DNA of 64,000 nt. Source: Crotalaria pallida. Taxonomy: Eukaryota; Streptophyta; Magnoliopsida; Fabales; Fabaceae. The translations under genes were made by a program, and so were the position numbers. The notes under the pieces were generated by a model that did no database searches, had not been told where the DNA came from, and saw only the letters and a program-made list of their open reading frames with translations. Shown here in pieces: positions 1 through 12,235 of the stretch (the first letter of the stretch is position 1; each line of letters opens with the position of its first letter). The stretch covers positions 77,395,001-77,459,000 of the forward strand of contig CM075656.1 in the NCBI GenBank assembly GCA_037953625.1. The letters are read 5' to 3'.

Positions 1-3000
1 TCATTCTCCGTCGCACGGTTTCGCAACTTTGCGCCACTGAAGTTTTCTCAAACGGAGAAGAAGAACAAGACTGATCTCTTCAAGGTTCCGATTCTCTTGT
101 TTCGGAATGCTTCAATTTTATAATTTGAATAAAAAATTATTTTAAATGCTTAATCATATTCATAACACTGAAAAGGCTTTGTCAATGTACATTGCTTTAT
201 CGAATTCTTCGACGCGATAAGCTAGCCGATTGAATTAGAACTGTTTGAGAAGATTAACTGATAAGCTAACTAACTAGCTGACAGGTGTAAAATGAATATA
301 AGTCCAATAGCTACCTCGAGAAGCTTATCAATTGCGAGCTTATAAGCTCGTAGATTATTGAAATAAGATTCTTTGCCGAAGACCAATAGAAAGGCCAGTC
401 AACTTAGCTTATAAACTACTACTTGATGGTGTTGCCAAACACACTCCGTGTCATTCCAAACATGTTTTACACAAGCGTCACTTTGTTTCCGTGAGATTCC
501 CATAAACCTAGGAAGTACGAATACTGATACAGGGCACGGGAAAATCATGTAATAGTTGGAAAGTATTAAATACCAGTACGTCAAGCATTTAGCAGTATTG
601 ATGCTTCACAGTTTCGAACACGGAGAACTTTCAATCACAACTGCAAGCCTTTTTTATTCTGTTTTGTTGCTATCTTTTTGGCTCTTTCAGGTTTTATCTG
701 CTGAAAAGGGACAAGTTCATGTAGTAGAAGCAAGGTACACCAGTCACCATGCATGTTTCGCATTTTCCTATAACTAATCGTATACTCACTTTTTCTTTCA
801 TGCTTTTTTGAACTTAACACCTGCTTGGTTGTTTACGCTTAAGAGGAAAAGTGATTCTATGAAGTTTTTATGAGAAGCTAGAAAATATAGCTTCTCACAA
901 AGCCAAATTGTAGCTTTTTTTTATTTTTTTCTTTTTGCAGCTTCTACTTTTTGTATAAACCCAACCAAACCAAACAAATGCGCGAGTATCAGAAGTGATT
1001 TTTAAAAATCAAAATAACCACCTTTTTTTTTGTCAAAAGAGCTTCAACAAAGGAGCCCTATATGATATAAATGTCAAGTACTTTTGTGTAGAGGTGCTGC
1101 AAACCTGTTATGTTCATAGCCAAGTTTTACAAATTGTTTATTGTGAACGTTGTTAGAAAATAGAAAGCAACTTGCCTTCTGCGATATATGCTAGAAAAGT
1201 ACAATTAAATGATAGGTGCTGATTATGGGACTTTCTTTTCTTGTTCACAAAGCACCATATCTGTTAAAGGCTTGTTTAGCTGCTACTAGTGAAACCTAAG
1301 GAACAGCTGATTCATCAGGAATAAACTTAGGTGAATGTGCACATTGTAAATTTGTAATTCGTCAATGTTCTTATCTGTGTTAGAATCTATGTGCTAAACT
1401 GTATCTAAAGCTTTTAGTTGAGTAGATGAAGTTACTTCTATTGCTTTTCAGACGTGTTGATGAATTATATGATGCATTAGTTTCACGTGTTCTGCCTCCT
1501 GCAGCAGTTTCAGAAAATCCTAATTTTAAGTAAGTTCTCATCTGTGGAATTATGAAGATAAGTTGGTTCTGAGTATTATTGCAAATATATGGTATGAAAT
1601 ATTTTTTTTTGCACAATGATTTGTGTCCATCACCTGTATGTGTAGGACCATAAATGTGTAAGCTCCCACCAACTATAGGTCCCATGTTCCAAGTGCATGG
1701 TTGTTGGTCTTTATATGGTTGGTCCTGTTGTCTGTATCATTCTGAAAAAAGTATTGTAGGTTTATCATAATTTTAGCTATGGTTTATTACTTAAACTTAA
1801 CCTTTATCTATTTCTCATTTTGTGTCAATAAATTCTGCTGTTATGAAAGCTTTGGTTAGGTTGTGAAAAATTGCTGTGTAAATTCTGCATTAGATTATCA
1901 GTTACTAGAACATCTTTAATCATCGTCTTCAATTAAATGTATACCTCCTACATTAGGTCAATCGCTTTATCGTGAAATTCCATTTATATTTTAAATGTAT
2001 ACCTCCTATATTTTAAAATTTTTTGCTATCCTTTTGTGTGAAATTCCATTTATATTCATGTTAATAATTATTTTTGTGATACTGCACAGGCATTTGGTTG
2101 GCCTGGCTGGTCCTCCAGGTGCTGGAAAAAGCACTCTAGCTCATGAAGTAGCCAGGTGAGGCGCATAAACAAGCTTTGGCCAGTGAAAGCTTCTTCCTTG
2201 GACTCTCAGGTTCAACCTCCTGAAGTTGCAATCGTGATTCCTATGGATGGTTTTCATCTTTACCATTCTGAACCGGATGCAATGGAGGTTAGTGTCCTTC
2301 CGGAACTTAAGTACATCGAATATAATGCATAAATAAGTACTCATGAGCTGGATTCCTTATTCATTGTTTGATGGCATGGGGACTCAAATTCTGAGTGATG
2401 CTTTTGATAACAGAATCCAGGGGAAGCACATGCTAGAAGGGGAGGTAAGGTACCTCGTTATTACTCATCAATTTCAGACATTGTACTAATAGAAAAAGCA
2501 TTGATCTTTCAATTTGTATATCAGGTCCATGGACATTCAATCCCTCGCGACTACTGATGTGTCTCAAGAATCTAAGAACTAATGTAAGGTTATTAAGTTT
2601 TATTTTAGATTTAATGGTTTTTTTTTTTTGCATGGCTCAGAAGCTTCAAAATTGGTTTAATTGGCCATAACTTTTTTCTTTCTCAAATTATAATTATTTC
2701 TTTATGGGCCAATGTTTTTGTTGTCGTTGTTGTTGTTTTTTTTTTTTTTTTTTTTTTTTGTAAAATTAGAATGTGCAGAAAGAACTTTAAGCATCTCCTT
2801 ATTCACTTTGATGGAGTTCTTATCTGCTTTCTTCTATTGCATTTTGGTGAAACAAATTATTCAGGGATCCGTTTATGTGCCCTCATTTGACCATGGTGTT
2901 GGGGACCCCGTGGAAAATGATATCTTTGTGAACCTTCAGTGAGTATCTTAATATTAAGATGTGACCCAATCGTCAGCATTTTATAAATTTCTTGACACCA

Positions 3001-4289
3001 AACATGGTATATTTTGGAACTAAAGTACCAATTATGCCAATATTTGAATTTTTTATGAACTCCATTGACTTAAAAAATTCATAAGGCCAATCTATAGCAA
3101 TACTGATAAGCTGTATCAGGCGAAAATATTAAAAATTTATACATTCAAGAGCTTTATGTTGAGTGAACATACTAACTTTAATTCAACTTTATGGTAGTTT
3201 CATGTGTGTTTAACATCTGACAGATTAAGCTCCTTAACAAATTTCATTAATGTGTTGTTTATTTATTTTTTAGAAATTTGTGAAATTAATGCCAGTAAGA
3301 TCTTATATTTGTAATTTTCTCACCAACATTTGTATTCTTGTTTCTTTGTCTATCATCTCCAATGAGCTTTTCTCCTTTTCCTCAAAATCACTAAAACCAG
3401 GATAATTGATTTCCCAACCTGTTGCTAATTTCAAGATTTCAAGTTCCAACTTATTTTGGTTAAATTGATATAAATTGCATGAACAACTTACCGTGTTTTC
3501 TTCCTTTTTGCAGGCACAAAGTTGTTATTGTAGAAGGTAACTATTTGCTCCTGGAATATGGGATATGGAAGGAGATATCATCTTTGTTTGACGAGAAATG
3601 GTAAGAATTGGTTTTACTAAGTCACGTGTTTTTCTTATATTTTCCTATGGACCTTGGTTGGAAGTTTTTAACTCTGCTATTAAACTTCAGCTTTGAGTCA
3701 GTGTCTATATGCTTGAAAGTTCTGTTGTGAAATTTATTTTTATGAAAGACAATTTTATGTTTACTGACTCTGAGCTTCATATTCAGCCTATCATGAATGG
3801 TTTACTTGTTTTCATGGGATAGAAATAATGTTGGCATTGATTCATTTTGATGCACATCTCAACTTTTTTCTATAAATTTTAACAATGAGATTGTACATCA
3901 CTATAATACTAGTATAATATTCTACCCTTTCATTTGCTTTTTTCTCATTCTGCTGTGTATCATTTACCTGATACAATCCCATTTAAATGTGTCCCTATGA
4001 GAAACAGGGTTCAGAATAGAAAAGTCATAAAAATATGTTGAAAATGGATCTATCTCTGAGATATAATCTAATCTGATTTCAATTTATGCTTTGTCAACTT
4101 GAGAGAGTTGTCAGGGATGCCATTTTTCTAATTTGTTCTTGATGTTCTTTCCAAGGTTTATCGATATTGATATTGATAAAGCAATGCAGCGAGTTTTAAA
4201 AAGGCATATTTCAACTGGTATGTGCTTTGTACTTTTCCACAGTATTTATCAACTTTCCTCTGAGTATTGAAAGCATTTTGAATTTACAT

Positions 4290-4331
<42 letters not shown>

Positions 4332-4570
4332 ATTTATTTTATGTAAGCCCCCAGACATTGCTAAACAGCGGGTAAACTTCACATCTTTTAACTTGATTTT
4401 ATTTGTTTATCTGCTATGTACATGATCTATTTCGGTGGTAATGAGGTCCACCATAACTTGCAAGACTAAATTACTCGATGCAGGTGGAGAACAATGACAG
4501 GATCAATGCAGAGCTTGTAATGAAGTACAAGAAAAATGCTGATTTAATAATCAAATCAGTTGATTTCTAA
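1..4570 (+). pseudogene. Broken copy A of a uridine-kinase-like P-loop kinase gene
   Basis: Paralogue of the intact gene at 22961-29291; position 1 corresponds to 23164, so exon 1 lies upstream of the window. Matching exons: end of exon 2 at 1-84, then 691-734, 1452-1529, 2090-2287, 2414-2444, 2525-2583, 2865-2938, 3514-3600, 4156-4217, 4343-4371 and 4484-4570 (stop TAA). Two lesions are visible. The P-loop exon carries 5 extra bases (GTGAG, about 2156-2160) that place TGA in frame at 2157-2159, right after the GPPGAGKST motif. The exon 11 acceptor is AT (4341-4342) where copy B has AG, beside an A-run of about 37 bases at 4290-4327 that copy B lacks. The other exons keep their lengths and phases, so the loss looks recent. 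A short transcript could still be made, but a full kinase could not. Confidence 0.85.
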
Positions 4571-4794
4571 ATAATGTTTTTGTGTTTCTGAAATAAATAA
4601 TATGTATGCAAATGCAATAAAGTAATTATTCTTTTGAATTTTCATAAGTCCAAACTGAGTTGATGTTACTTATACGCACAGATTCATCATGCATTTTTTT
4701 TTTCTTTTTCCCGAGCGTAACTTATCCATGTATGTTGTTAACAACTCAAAACCAATTGATAACTGATATATCTTGGCTGTGGAATAAGATGAGC

Positions 4795-5298
4795 CAGTGG
4801 CGGAGGATCTCAGGACCTGCTCTCCCTGAGATCTTTTAAACTTTATATATTTGTTTTTGTATTACTTGTTACAAAGCAGTTTTGGCATAGTGGTAAAGTA
4901 CTCTTAGTTAATGGGAGGGGTTCCAGGATCGAAACTTGCTTGTGGCAAGATTGTTTTTTTTTTTACTTAATTTGTTGCCAAAAATGATAAAAAATTCAGC
5001 AAAAATACACCAACAGGTGATGCATCCATTATCATGGCAAGATGTTTTTGTTTTTACTTACTTTATTTATTGTAAAAAATGATTAAAAATTCAGCAAATA
5101 TACACTCCAACAAGCTCAAACAGGTGATGCATCCATTATCATTGCGTACCTATAACCATTTAGGCTACTTATTACATTGAATTTGTGTAACATTCTAATT
5201 ATTAATACTAAAATTTAACCCCATAATTTTTATTTTCATGAAAATTGAGACACTATTTATGCCGCACCCCCTGCATTTTTAGTCAAGCTCCGCCACTG
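4795..5298. mobile_element. Non-autonomous hAT-type element, 504 bp
   Basis: Perfect 11-bp terminal inverted repeats (CAGTGGCGGAG / CTCCGCCACTG) flanked by an exact 8-bp target duplication AGATGAGC at 4787-4794 and 5299-5306. Block B has the unoccupied site near 29518. No transposase is encoded. Internally there is a diverged tandem duplication (about 4950-5040 and 5036-5145, sharing 'caggtgatgcatccattatc'). A stretch near 4880-4945 resembles tRNA-type pol III boxes (TGGCATAGTGG followed by a GGATCGAAAC-like box), which suggests a captured or nested SINE. The 8-bp duplication and CAGTG ends are the hAT hallmarks. Confidence 0.9.
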
Positions 5299-5306
5299 AG
5301 ATGAGC

Positions 5307-6215
5307 TACATAGTTTTAATTCAGACTTAACAATAAAATTAAACAAAGAGAGGCAAATGTATCAAAGATTCCAAGGTAAATGCATGAGGTATATTTTAAC
5401 GTTTTATTTAGTTTTGGAATTTTATTAGTTAGTCAAAAGCACAATCTTAAAATGGTTCAAATGTTGGGGGCCATGGTGTTGGAGGAAAAGAGGAAATAAG
5501 ATGGGGTATCATTGTGGATTAAACTTAGGGTTTTGTGATTATGTCACTTGTTAGAATTTTTACACATAAAAACATCATAACTTTGCAGTTTTTTGAGCAT
5601 TATCCAATTTTCAAAAACAAATTAGTTAGGAGCAAAGGTTAACATGATTGAACCTTGGAATATTGCAGTTTCTCTTTCGTAGTTGTTGTAAGTTGTTATG
5701 ATAGTTATAGTATAATATCATATCTTTTTACTTTCCTTTGGTGGTATGTGTTATGTGCAACAACAACATAAACTTCAAAAGAATTCTAATTTAAAAATCA
5801 GCCCAGGTTCAATTGTTTTAAAGATATGGTTTGGTGGTGGAGGGAGAAGGGGGGCAAAGATGGTGGAGGAGGTCTTGGGGTAATGATGGTCAAGTGGACG
5901 GAGGTGGTGGGGAGTGAGTAATTTTGAAATAAAACTAAAAAATTGAGATTTAAGAATAATTTCTGGGAACTAAATTTCCATGCTCTAAAAAAATTCTCCC
6001 GAAGCAAAATACGGACTGCAAGGATGGAATGTATTACGTTTCTTCCTATTCCATTAGATACACTTTCCCAATATTTCAAGGCAAATGTTTTTTTTTTTCT
6101 AAATGGGAGAAGTGTCAATATGAAATGAATTATATTCATTCAGAAAATAAATTTTAGCAGCACCCTTTTATCTAATCTAAGGATAATATTTAAAACGGAG
6201 CAATGATGGCCTTCC
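5307..6215. other. Intergenic sequence 3' of kinase copy A, no gene seen
   Basis: Partly alignable with block B (about 29520-30200). Short ORFs on both strands look like chance. A G-rich stretch at 5835-5915 has no counterpart in block B. No coding signal or RNA gene was recognised. Confidence 0.5.
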
Positions 6216-6235
6216 AAAGCTAATATTGCAAAGTA

Positions 6236-6429
6236 ACCAACGTGGGGTTGGTCAAGTGGTAGCTCACTTGGTCCCTTAACCAACAGGTCTCGAGTTCGAG
6301 CCTTGAGTATAGAGCAACCCCCGCTGGGAGACCCCTACCGCTTAGTGCGAGCTCAGTTGGGTCGGACCGGATGAGTCGGATTCTGGGTAAACCAGATCCG
6401 GGTACCGGTTGGTGTACACCAAAAAAAAA
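6236..6429 (+). mobile_element. tRNA-derived SINE, about 194 bp
   Basis: Begins with a tRNA-like head (A-box-like GGTCAAGTGGTAGC; B-box-like CTCGAGTTCGAGCC near 6287-6302), continues with a tRNA-unrelated body and ends in poly(A). It is flanked by an exact 20-bp target duplication at 6216-6235 and 6430-6449 (AAAGCTAATATTGCAAAGTA). Block B carries no SINE at this site. Long variable target duplications and an A-tail indicate LINE-driven retroposition. Confidence 0.92.
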
Positions 6430-6835
6430 AAAGCTAATATTGCAAAGTATTTATATTCTATTTCCATTCCTTACGTCAGTGTTTTCCTTTGTTAAGGACA
6501 AAAAGTAAGATGAAACTATACAAATATTGATTCACACTTCACTTAAATCAATCACAGTTTTCAAAATTAAATTAAAAAAAAAGTTAAAATGATTAATCAG
6601 TTATTAGGGAATGTGAACCGGTAAGTTTGAATGTGACCAAACTCACCCTTAAAACTAAAAGATGTAACCCAAACATGGAATAAAACCCACATCAGATGTC
6701 TGTCCCTGTAGGCCTACTTGTCTTACAAAATAACTTCTAATTCTGAAATTCAGTACACACATTCAGCTTAGTAAATCCTATGTAACAAAGTACTGTAATT
6801 AGTACAAAACATAACCTAATCTTCAATAAGAAATA

Positions 6836-6904
6836 CTCCCTCCGGTCCATATTATAAGCACCCTTTCCGAGAGAAAGCGTGCTTATAATATGGACCGGAG
6901 GGAG
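6836..6904. mobile_element. 69-bp Stowaway-like MITE
   Basis: Nearly the whole element is an inverted repeat: CTCCCTCCGGTCCATATTAT at one end and its complement at the other, with TA duplicated on both sides (6834-6835, 6905-6906). Block B keeps the empty site (about 31740). Tc1/mariner-type MITEs insert at TA. The element could fold into a hairpin. Confidence 0.88.
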
Positions 6905-7034
6905 TAGTAATTAACACAAAACATAACATAATGTAAAATCCTAACCATCGATAAATAATACCATTAATATTTTGAAGCAACCATATAACTTAACAGCGTC
7001 ATTTCATCTAATTAATATATATATGCAGCCTTAT

Positions 7035-7364
7035 TATCACAGCAGTATCATATTCCCTTCAATTCGGTCAACCATCTAGAAGCTTCAGTTGATCAATTAG
7101 AGGCTTGCAATACAACTGTCAGTTAGCTATGTAGTTAGTTACTAATCTAACTGATTCTGGTTTACTATTTATAGAGTTCCCGCCAACTCTACTTGATGTA
7201 CAGCTAGTATATATATAGTTGAATGTAGACAATGTAGCTTAGCTTGATTCATTTTCTCATTTTGATAATGAAATTCTCATTTCCAATTATCAATTTCTCT
7301 CAAGTTCAGAAAGTTAGTTATAGATATTTTCTTCATCTTTCATCATCCTATACCATGTTTCACA
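7035..7364 (+). repeat. 5' LTR of the copia element
   Basis: 330 bp, nearly identical to 11857-12186. A TATATATA stretch near 7210 is a candidate TATA box for the genomic RNA. The primer-binding site starts at the base after the LTR. Confidence 0.94.
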
Positions 7365-7487
7365 TGGTATCAGAGCACTTTTGATAAGAGTCTCTGCTAC
7401 GCTTCCACTGATTGCTACCGATACTTCGTTTTCGATTCGATCTCTTCAATTCGAATTCTTCAATTTTAATCTCTTTTCGATTCTTCA

Positions 7488-10400
7488 ATGGCGAATCCAA
7501 TTAATCCAGCGAATGATCCTTCAAGCGTGTATTTCTTACATCCCAGCGAAAATCCTGGTGCGCAACTAGTTCCATAAAAACTCAATGATAGGAATTATCA
7601 CACATGGAGCAGAGCGATGACAATGGCTATCAAATCGAAGAACAAGTTAGAGTTCATCGATGGAACTCTTCCACGACCTCTGGTTCATGATCCGATGTAT
7701 AAGCACTGGGACAGATGCAACACTTTGGTAATTTCGTGGCTAAATCAGGCAATGGATGAATCAGTAACACAGAGCGTGTTGTGGCTGGAGAATGCTAGTG
7801 ATATTTGGTATGAGTTACGAGAGCGTTATTACCAAGGTGACATGTACAGAATCTCAAATCTATTGGAGGAATTATACACATATAAGCAAGGTACTCAATC
7901 TGTTAGCAAATATTTCACTCATTTGAAGGGTCTTTGGCAAGAATTAGATAATTTTCAACCAATTCCAAGTTGTACTTGTGAATTTCGATGTGCCTGCAAT
8001 GTTAATGCAATTATCAGATCCTATCGTGAAATGAACTATGCAATTCAGTTTTTAAAAGGCTTGAATGAACAGTTTACTCATGTTAGATCTCAGATTATGC
8101 TCATGAATCCTCTTCCTACTGTGAACAAAATCTTCTCTATGTTGTTACAACAAGAACATCAATTCAATATTCCAAATGAGGAAGCTAAAATTTTAGCCAA
8201 TACCACTGAGTACAAACGTGTAAATAGAGGATTTGATTCTGGTAACACTAGATCTGGTGATTCTACAAGAGGTAAAGGTCGTGGTAGAACCTCAAATTAT
8301 TCTGGTCGAGGAAGAGGTCAAGGATACACCACTCGTTTTTGTACTTATTGTGAAAAATCTGGACATACAGTAGATAATTGTTGGTCCAAATATGGTGTTC
8401 CACCTCATATGATGAAGAAAGGAAATGTCAATCACTGTGCAGCTGATGAGGAAGGATCTGAGTATAATGAAGAAGAAATCAGTTCTCACAAGGATCACAA
8501 TGAAGGAGTAGGAGCATTGACATTCACTCCCGAACAACACAAAGCCTTGCTGTCCTTGCTTCAGCCTCAAGCTAAATCTGCTCCTTCTCACAATGCAGTA
8601 GCAAATCAATTAGTGACCTCTCAGACTGCACATAGTAAGACAGGTATTATTTGTGCCTTAGATAAATCTTTAAATTCATCTAGCAATTGGATTATAGACA
8701 CTGGTGCAACAGATCATGTATGCTTTGACCTCTCTCAATTTCAATCTCTTAAGCAAATCAAACCTATTTCAGTCAAGATGCCTGACAATAGTTATGTAAT
8801 CTCTTCAGTGTCTGGTAATGTGATGTTTAATGACAAATTCTATTTGCTATATGTTCTGTACATTCCTGAGTTTAATTTCAATCTCATCTCAGTGTCAAAG
8901 TTAACAGCTGCAACTTCATGCAAATTAACTTTTTCGAGTACTTCTTGTCAGATACAGGACACCAATACTATGATGATGATTGGTGCAGCTAGAATGCAAG
9001 GAGGCTTGTATGCCTTGAACATGCCTACTGCACACATCACCATACCTCATTCCATCAATCATTTTACAGTGTATGATTGTAATCTCTGGCACTTAAGATT
9101 AGGCCATCCTTCTCATGATAAATTATTGCAATTACAGTCTATTTTCCCTTTTATCAAATGTAATAAGTCCATCAATCCTTGTGATGCTTGTCACTTAGGT
9201 AAACAGAAGAAACTTCCTTTTATTGATAGTTCTTCAATAACTCATGTACCTTTTGAATTGGTTCATATGGATATATGGGGTCCAATTGCATTTCCTTCTA
9301 TTTCTGGTCACAAATACTTCTTAACAGTTGTTGATGATTTTACTAGACATACTTGGCTATATTTTATGAAGTTAAAATCAAAAACAGCTGCACATATTAA
9401 ATCCTTCATTGCTTTAGTTGAGAATCAGTTTCAATTATCCATCAAACAAATTAGAACTGACAATGGTTCTGAATTCCTTTTATCTGATTTGTTTCAATCT
9501 AAAGGCATCATTCATCAAAAATCATGTGTTGAAACTCCTCAACAAAATGGGGTTGTTGAAAAGAAACATCAACATCTATTGTCTATGGCCAGAACCCTGA
9601 TTTTTCAATCCCATTTACCTAAACATTTCTGGCACCTAGATGTAAGTCATGCAGCTTTCCTTATCAACAGACTCCCCACTCCACATCTTCAAGGATCCTC
9701 ACCATATTCCAAATTATATAATACAACTCCATCACTTGAAAATCTCAAAGTATTTGGCTGCCTTGCTTATGCTTCTACCCTTAGTGCTCATAGAAGAAAG
9801 TTAGACCCTAGAGGTAGAAAGAGTGTTTTCTTGGGATATAAACATGGTGTTAAAGGTTACATTTTGTTTGACATTAATTCCAAGGAAATATTCTTGTCTA
9901 GACATGTTCTTTTCTATGAACACATTTTTCCATTTGTCACTGCCAGTCAACCTCATTCTATAACTCATTCACAACCATATCTAGACCATTCACCATATGA
10001 CTATCTGTCTTCATCCCATCATAATCCATCTTTACCAAACCATACTTCTCAACATACTCCCTCTCCACCACACAATTCTCCTATTCTACCTTCCTCGGTC
10101 AATCAGATCCCTATACCACAACCTATTCCTCCTATCATTCAACCTCTTAGGCAGTCTACTAGAGTCTCTAGACCACCTTCTAAACTGAATGACTACATCT
10201 GTGGTAATATTAGTAGCACTGTTTCAACTCCTCATCCCATCCATAAATTTCATTCTTATTCTTCTCTTAGTGATAGTCACAGAAAATATTCATTTGCTCT
10301 TTCTAGTGTTCAGGACCCTACTTCTTACAATGAGGCAATCAAACATGACTGTTGGAATAATGCAATTGCAAATGAATTAAATGCTTTATCTAAAAATAAT

Positions 10401-11948
10401 ACTTGGTCACTTACTACTTTGCCACCTAATAAGAAAGCTGTGGGCTATAAATGGATTTTTAAAACCAAGCTTAATGCTGATGGTTCAATTGAGAGACGCA
10501 AAGCCAGGGTTGTAGCCAAGGGTTTTACACAGACTGAAGGACTGGACTATATGGAAACATTTAGTCCAGTTGTGAAGATGCCTACTTTCAGAGTTATCTT
10601 AGCCCTTGCAGCCATCAATAATTGGCATTTACAACAATTAGATGTCAACACAGCATTCTTACATGGTGACTTAAAGGAAGAGGTGTACATGATTCCACCA
10701 GCTGGCTTGCATTTACCTCAGCCCAACTTAGTCTGCAGATTGCACAAATCCATCTATGGCCTGAAACAAGCTAGTAGAGAGTGGCATGCCAAACTAACTT
10801 CTGTTCTATTTGAAGCTAGTTACACTCAATCCATGGCTGACAACTGCTTGTTCACAAAGTCAACTTCTTCTTCATTTACTGTCATTCTCATCTATGTTGA
10901 TGACCTCATACTAACAGGAAATGATAAGAATGAAATTGACACCATCAAACAGCTCTTGGATGATAGATTCAGCATCAAGGATCTTGGTCAATTGAAGTTC
11001 TTTCTTGGAATGGAGATAGCCAGATCCTCCAAAGGCATTACTTTATATCAACGAAAATATGCTCTAGAGTTGATTATTGATGCTGGTCTTTTAGGTTGTA
11101 AACCATGTTCTACTCCTATGGACTATACAGTGAAACTTCACTCTACTTCAGGAACAGTGTTATCTGATCCTTCAACATATCAAAGATTACTTGGCAGGCT
11201 GATTTACTTGACAAATACCAGACCAGATATTTGCTATGCAGTGTATCATCTTAGCCAATTCCTTTCCAAACCCACAGATATACACTACAAGGCAGCATTA
11301 CATGTTCTCAAATATCTTAAAGGTTGTCCTGCTAAGGGTCTCTTCTTTTCTGCTTCCACTACTTTCACGGTTAAAGGCTTCACTGATGTTGATTGGGGAG
11401 GTTGTATTGATAGTAGAAGATCAATTACAGGTTTTTGCTTTTTCATTGGGTCTTCTCTTATATCCTGGAAATGCAAAAAGCAAAAAGTGGTTTCTCATTC
11501 ATCTGCTGAAGCCGAATATCGAGCCATGGCACTAGCTGGTTGTGAGGCTCAGTGGTTGTCATACCTGTTTCATGATCTTGGTTTTTCACTCAAACATTCT
11601 ATTGTGTTATATTGCGACAACAAATCTGCTATGCACATTGCTGCAAATCTAGTATATCATGAGCGCACTAAACACATTGAGATGGATTGTCACTCTATTA
11701 GGGAAAAGGTCAATCAAGGATTACTTCGTCTTATGCATATTCCCTCAAATTCGCAGGTAGCTGATATTCTTACCAAACCATTGGCTCCTGGTCCATTTCA
11801 TTTGTTACAGTCCAAGCTTGGAATGTTGGACATTCACATTCCAGCTTGCGGGGGCCTATCACAGCAGCATCATATTTCCTTCAATTCGGTCAACCATCTA
11901 GAAGCTTCAGTTGATCAATTAGAGGCTTGCAATACAGCTGTCAGTTAG
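7488..11948 (+). CDS. Copia Gag-Pol polyprotein with one in-frame stop near its N-terminus
   Basis: Polyprotein for capsid, protease, integrase, reverse transcriptase and RNase H. The natural start seems to be ATG 7488; codon 30 (7575-7577) is TAA, after which 1,443 codons are open from ATG 7617 to the stop at 11946-11948. In order, with residues from 7617: Gag with a CCHC zinc knuckle (242-255); aspartic protease DTGA (361-364); GAG-pre-integrase HLRLGHPS; integrase with DIWGP (about 552), RTDNGSEF and ETPQQNG..E; reverse transcriptase with DVNTAFLHG, SIYGLKQA and YVDD (1093-1096); RNase H with DVDWGG (about 1257), SSAEAEYRAM and CDNKSA. All key catalytic motifs are present. The frame runs through the polypurine tract and stops 92 bases inside the 3' LTR. 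Only the single stop argues against full activity; initiation at 7617 would drop 43 codons of Gag. Confidence 0.95.
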
Positions 11949-12186
11949 CTATGTAGTTAGTTACTAATCTAACTGATTCTGGTCTACTATTTATAGAGTT
12001 CCCGCCAACTCTACTTGATGTACAGCTAGTATATATATAGTTGAATGTAGACAATGTAGCTTAGCTTGATTCATTTTCTCATTTTGATAATGAAATTCTC
12101 ATTTCCAATTATCAATTTCTCTCAAGTTCAGAAAGTTAGTTATAGATATTTTCTTCATCTTTCATCATCCTATACCATGTTTCACA
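11857..12186 (+). repeat. 3' LTR of the copia element
   Basis: 330 bp, four differences from the 5' LTR. It contains the last 30 codons of the pol frame plus its stop. Its right end lies about 50 bp from the WD40 stop codon, so its promoter would read antisense into that gene. Confidence 0.94.
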
Positions 12187-12235
12187 CTTATCCCCATAAG
12201 TGGAAAGATTGTTTTCGGCATTTGAATCCGTGACT

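Larger units (their letters stand above)
7035..12186 (+). mobile_element. Near-intact Ty1/copia LTR retrotransposon
   Basis: Complete element of 5,152 bp between a 5-bp target duplication CTTAT (7030-7034 and 12187-12191). The LTRs are 330 bp each (7035-7364 and 11857-12186). By my reading they differ at four sites, all transitions (about 1.2%), so the insertion is young. A primer-binding site TGGTATCAGAGC (7365-7376), complementary to initiator tRNA-Met, follows the 5' LTR directly. A polypurine tract (GCGGGGG, near 11849) precedes the 3' LTR. It lies about 45 bp beyond the stop codon of the oppositely oriented WD40 gene and is absent from block B. The LTRs end in CA but begin with TA rather than the usual TG in both copies. 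Confidence 0.96.

Noticed and set aside
4290..4327. Poly(A) run taken as the tail of a processed retrogene
   Set aside because: The surrounding gene has introns and matches copy B on both sides; it is an expanded A tract inside intron 10.
5798..6139. Overlapping ORFs on both strands in kinase-A 3' flank
   Set aside because: No family resemblance, low-complexity translation and no conservation in block B.
7381..7569. Short ORF in the copia leader
   Set aside because: Out of frame with Gag and overlapping the primer-site leader; explained by the retrotransposon.
8292..8609. 105-codon ORF on the minus strand within gag
   Set aside because: Antisense shadow of the Gag coding region; no domain and no start context.
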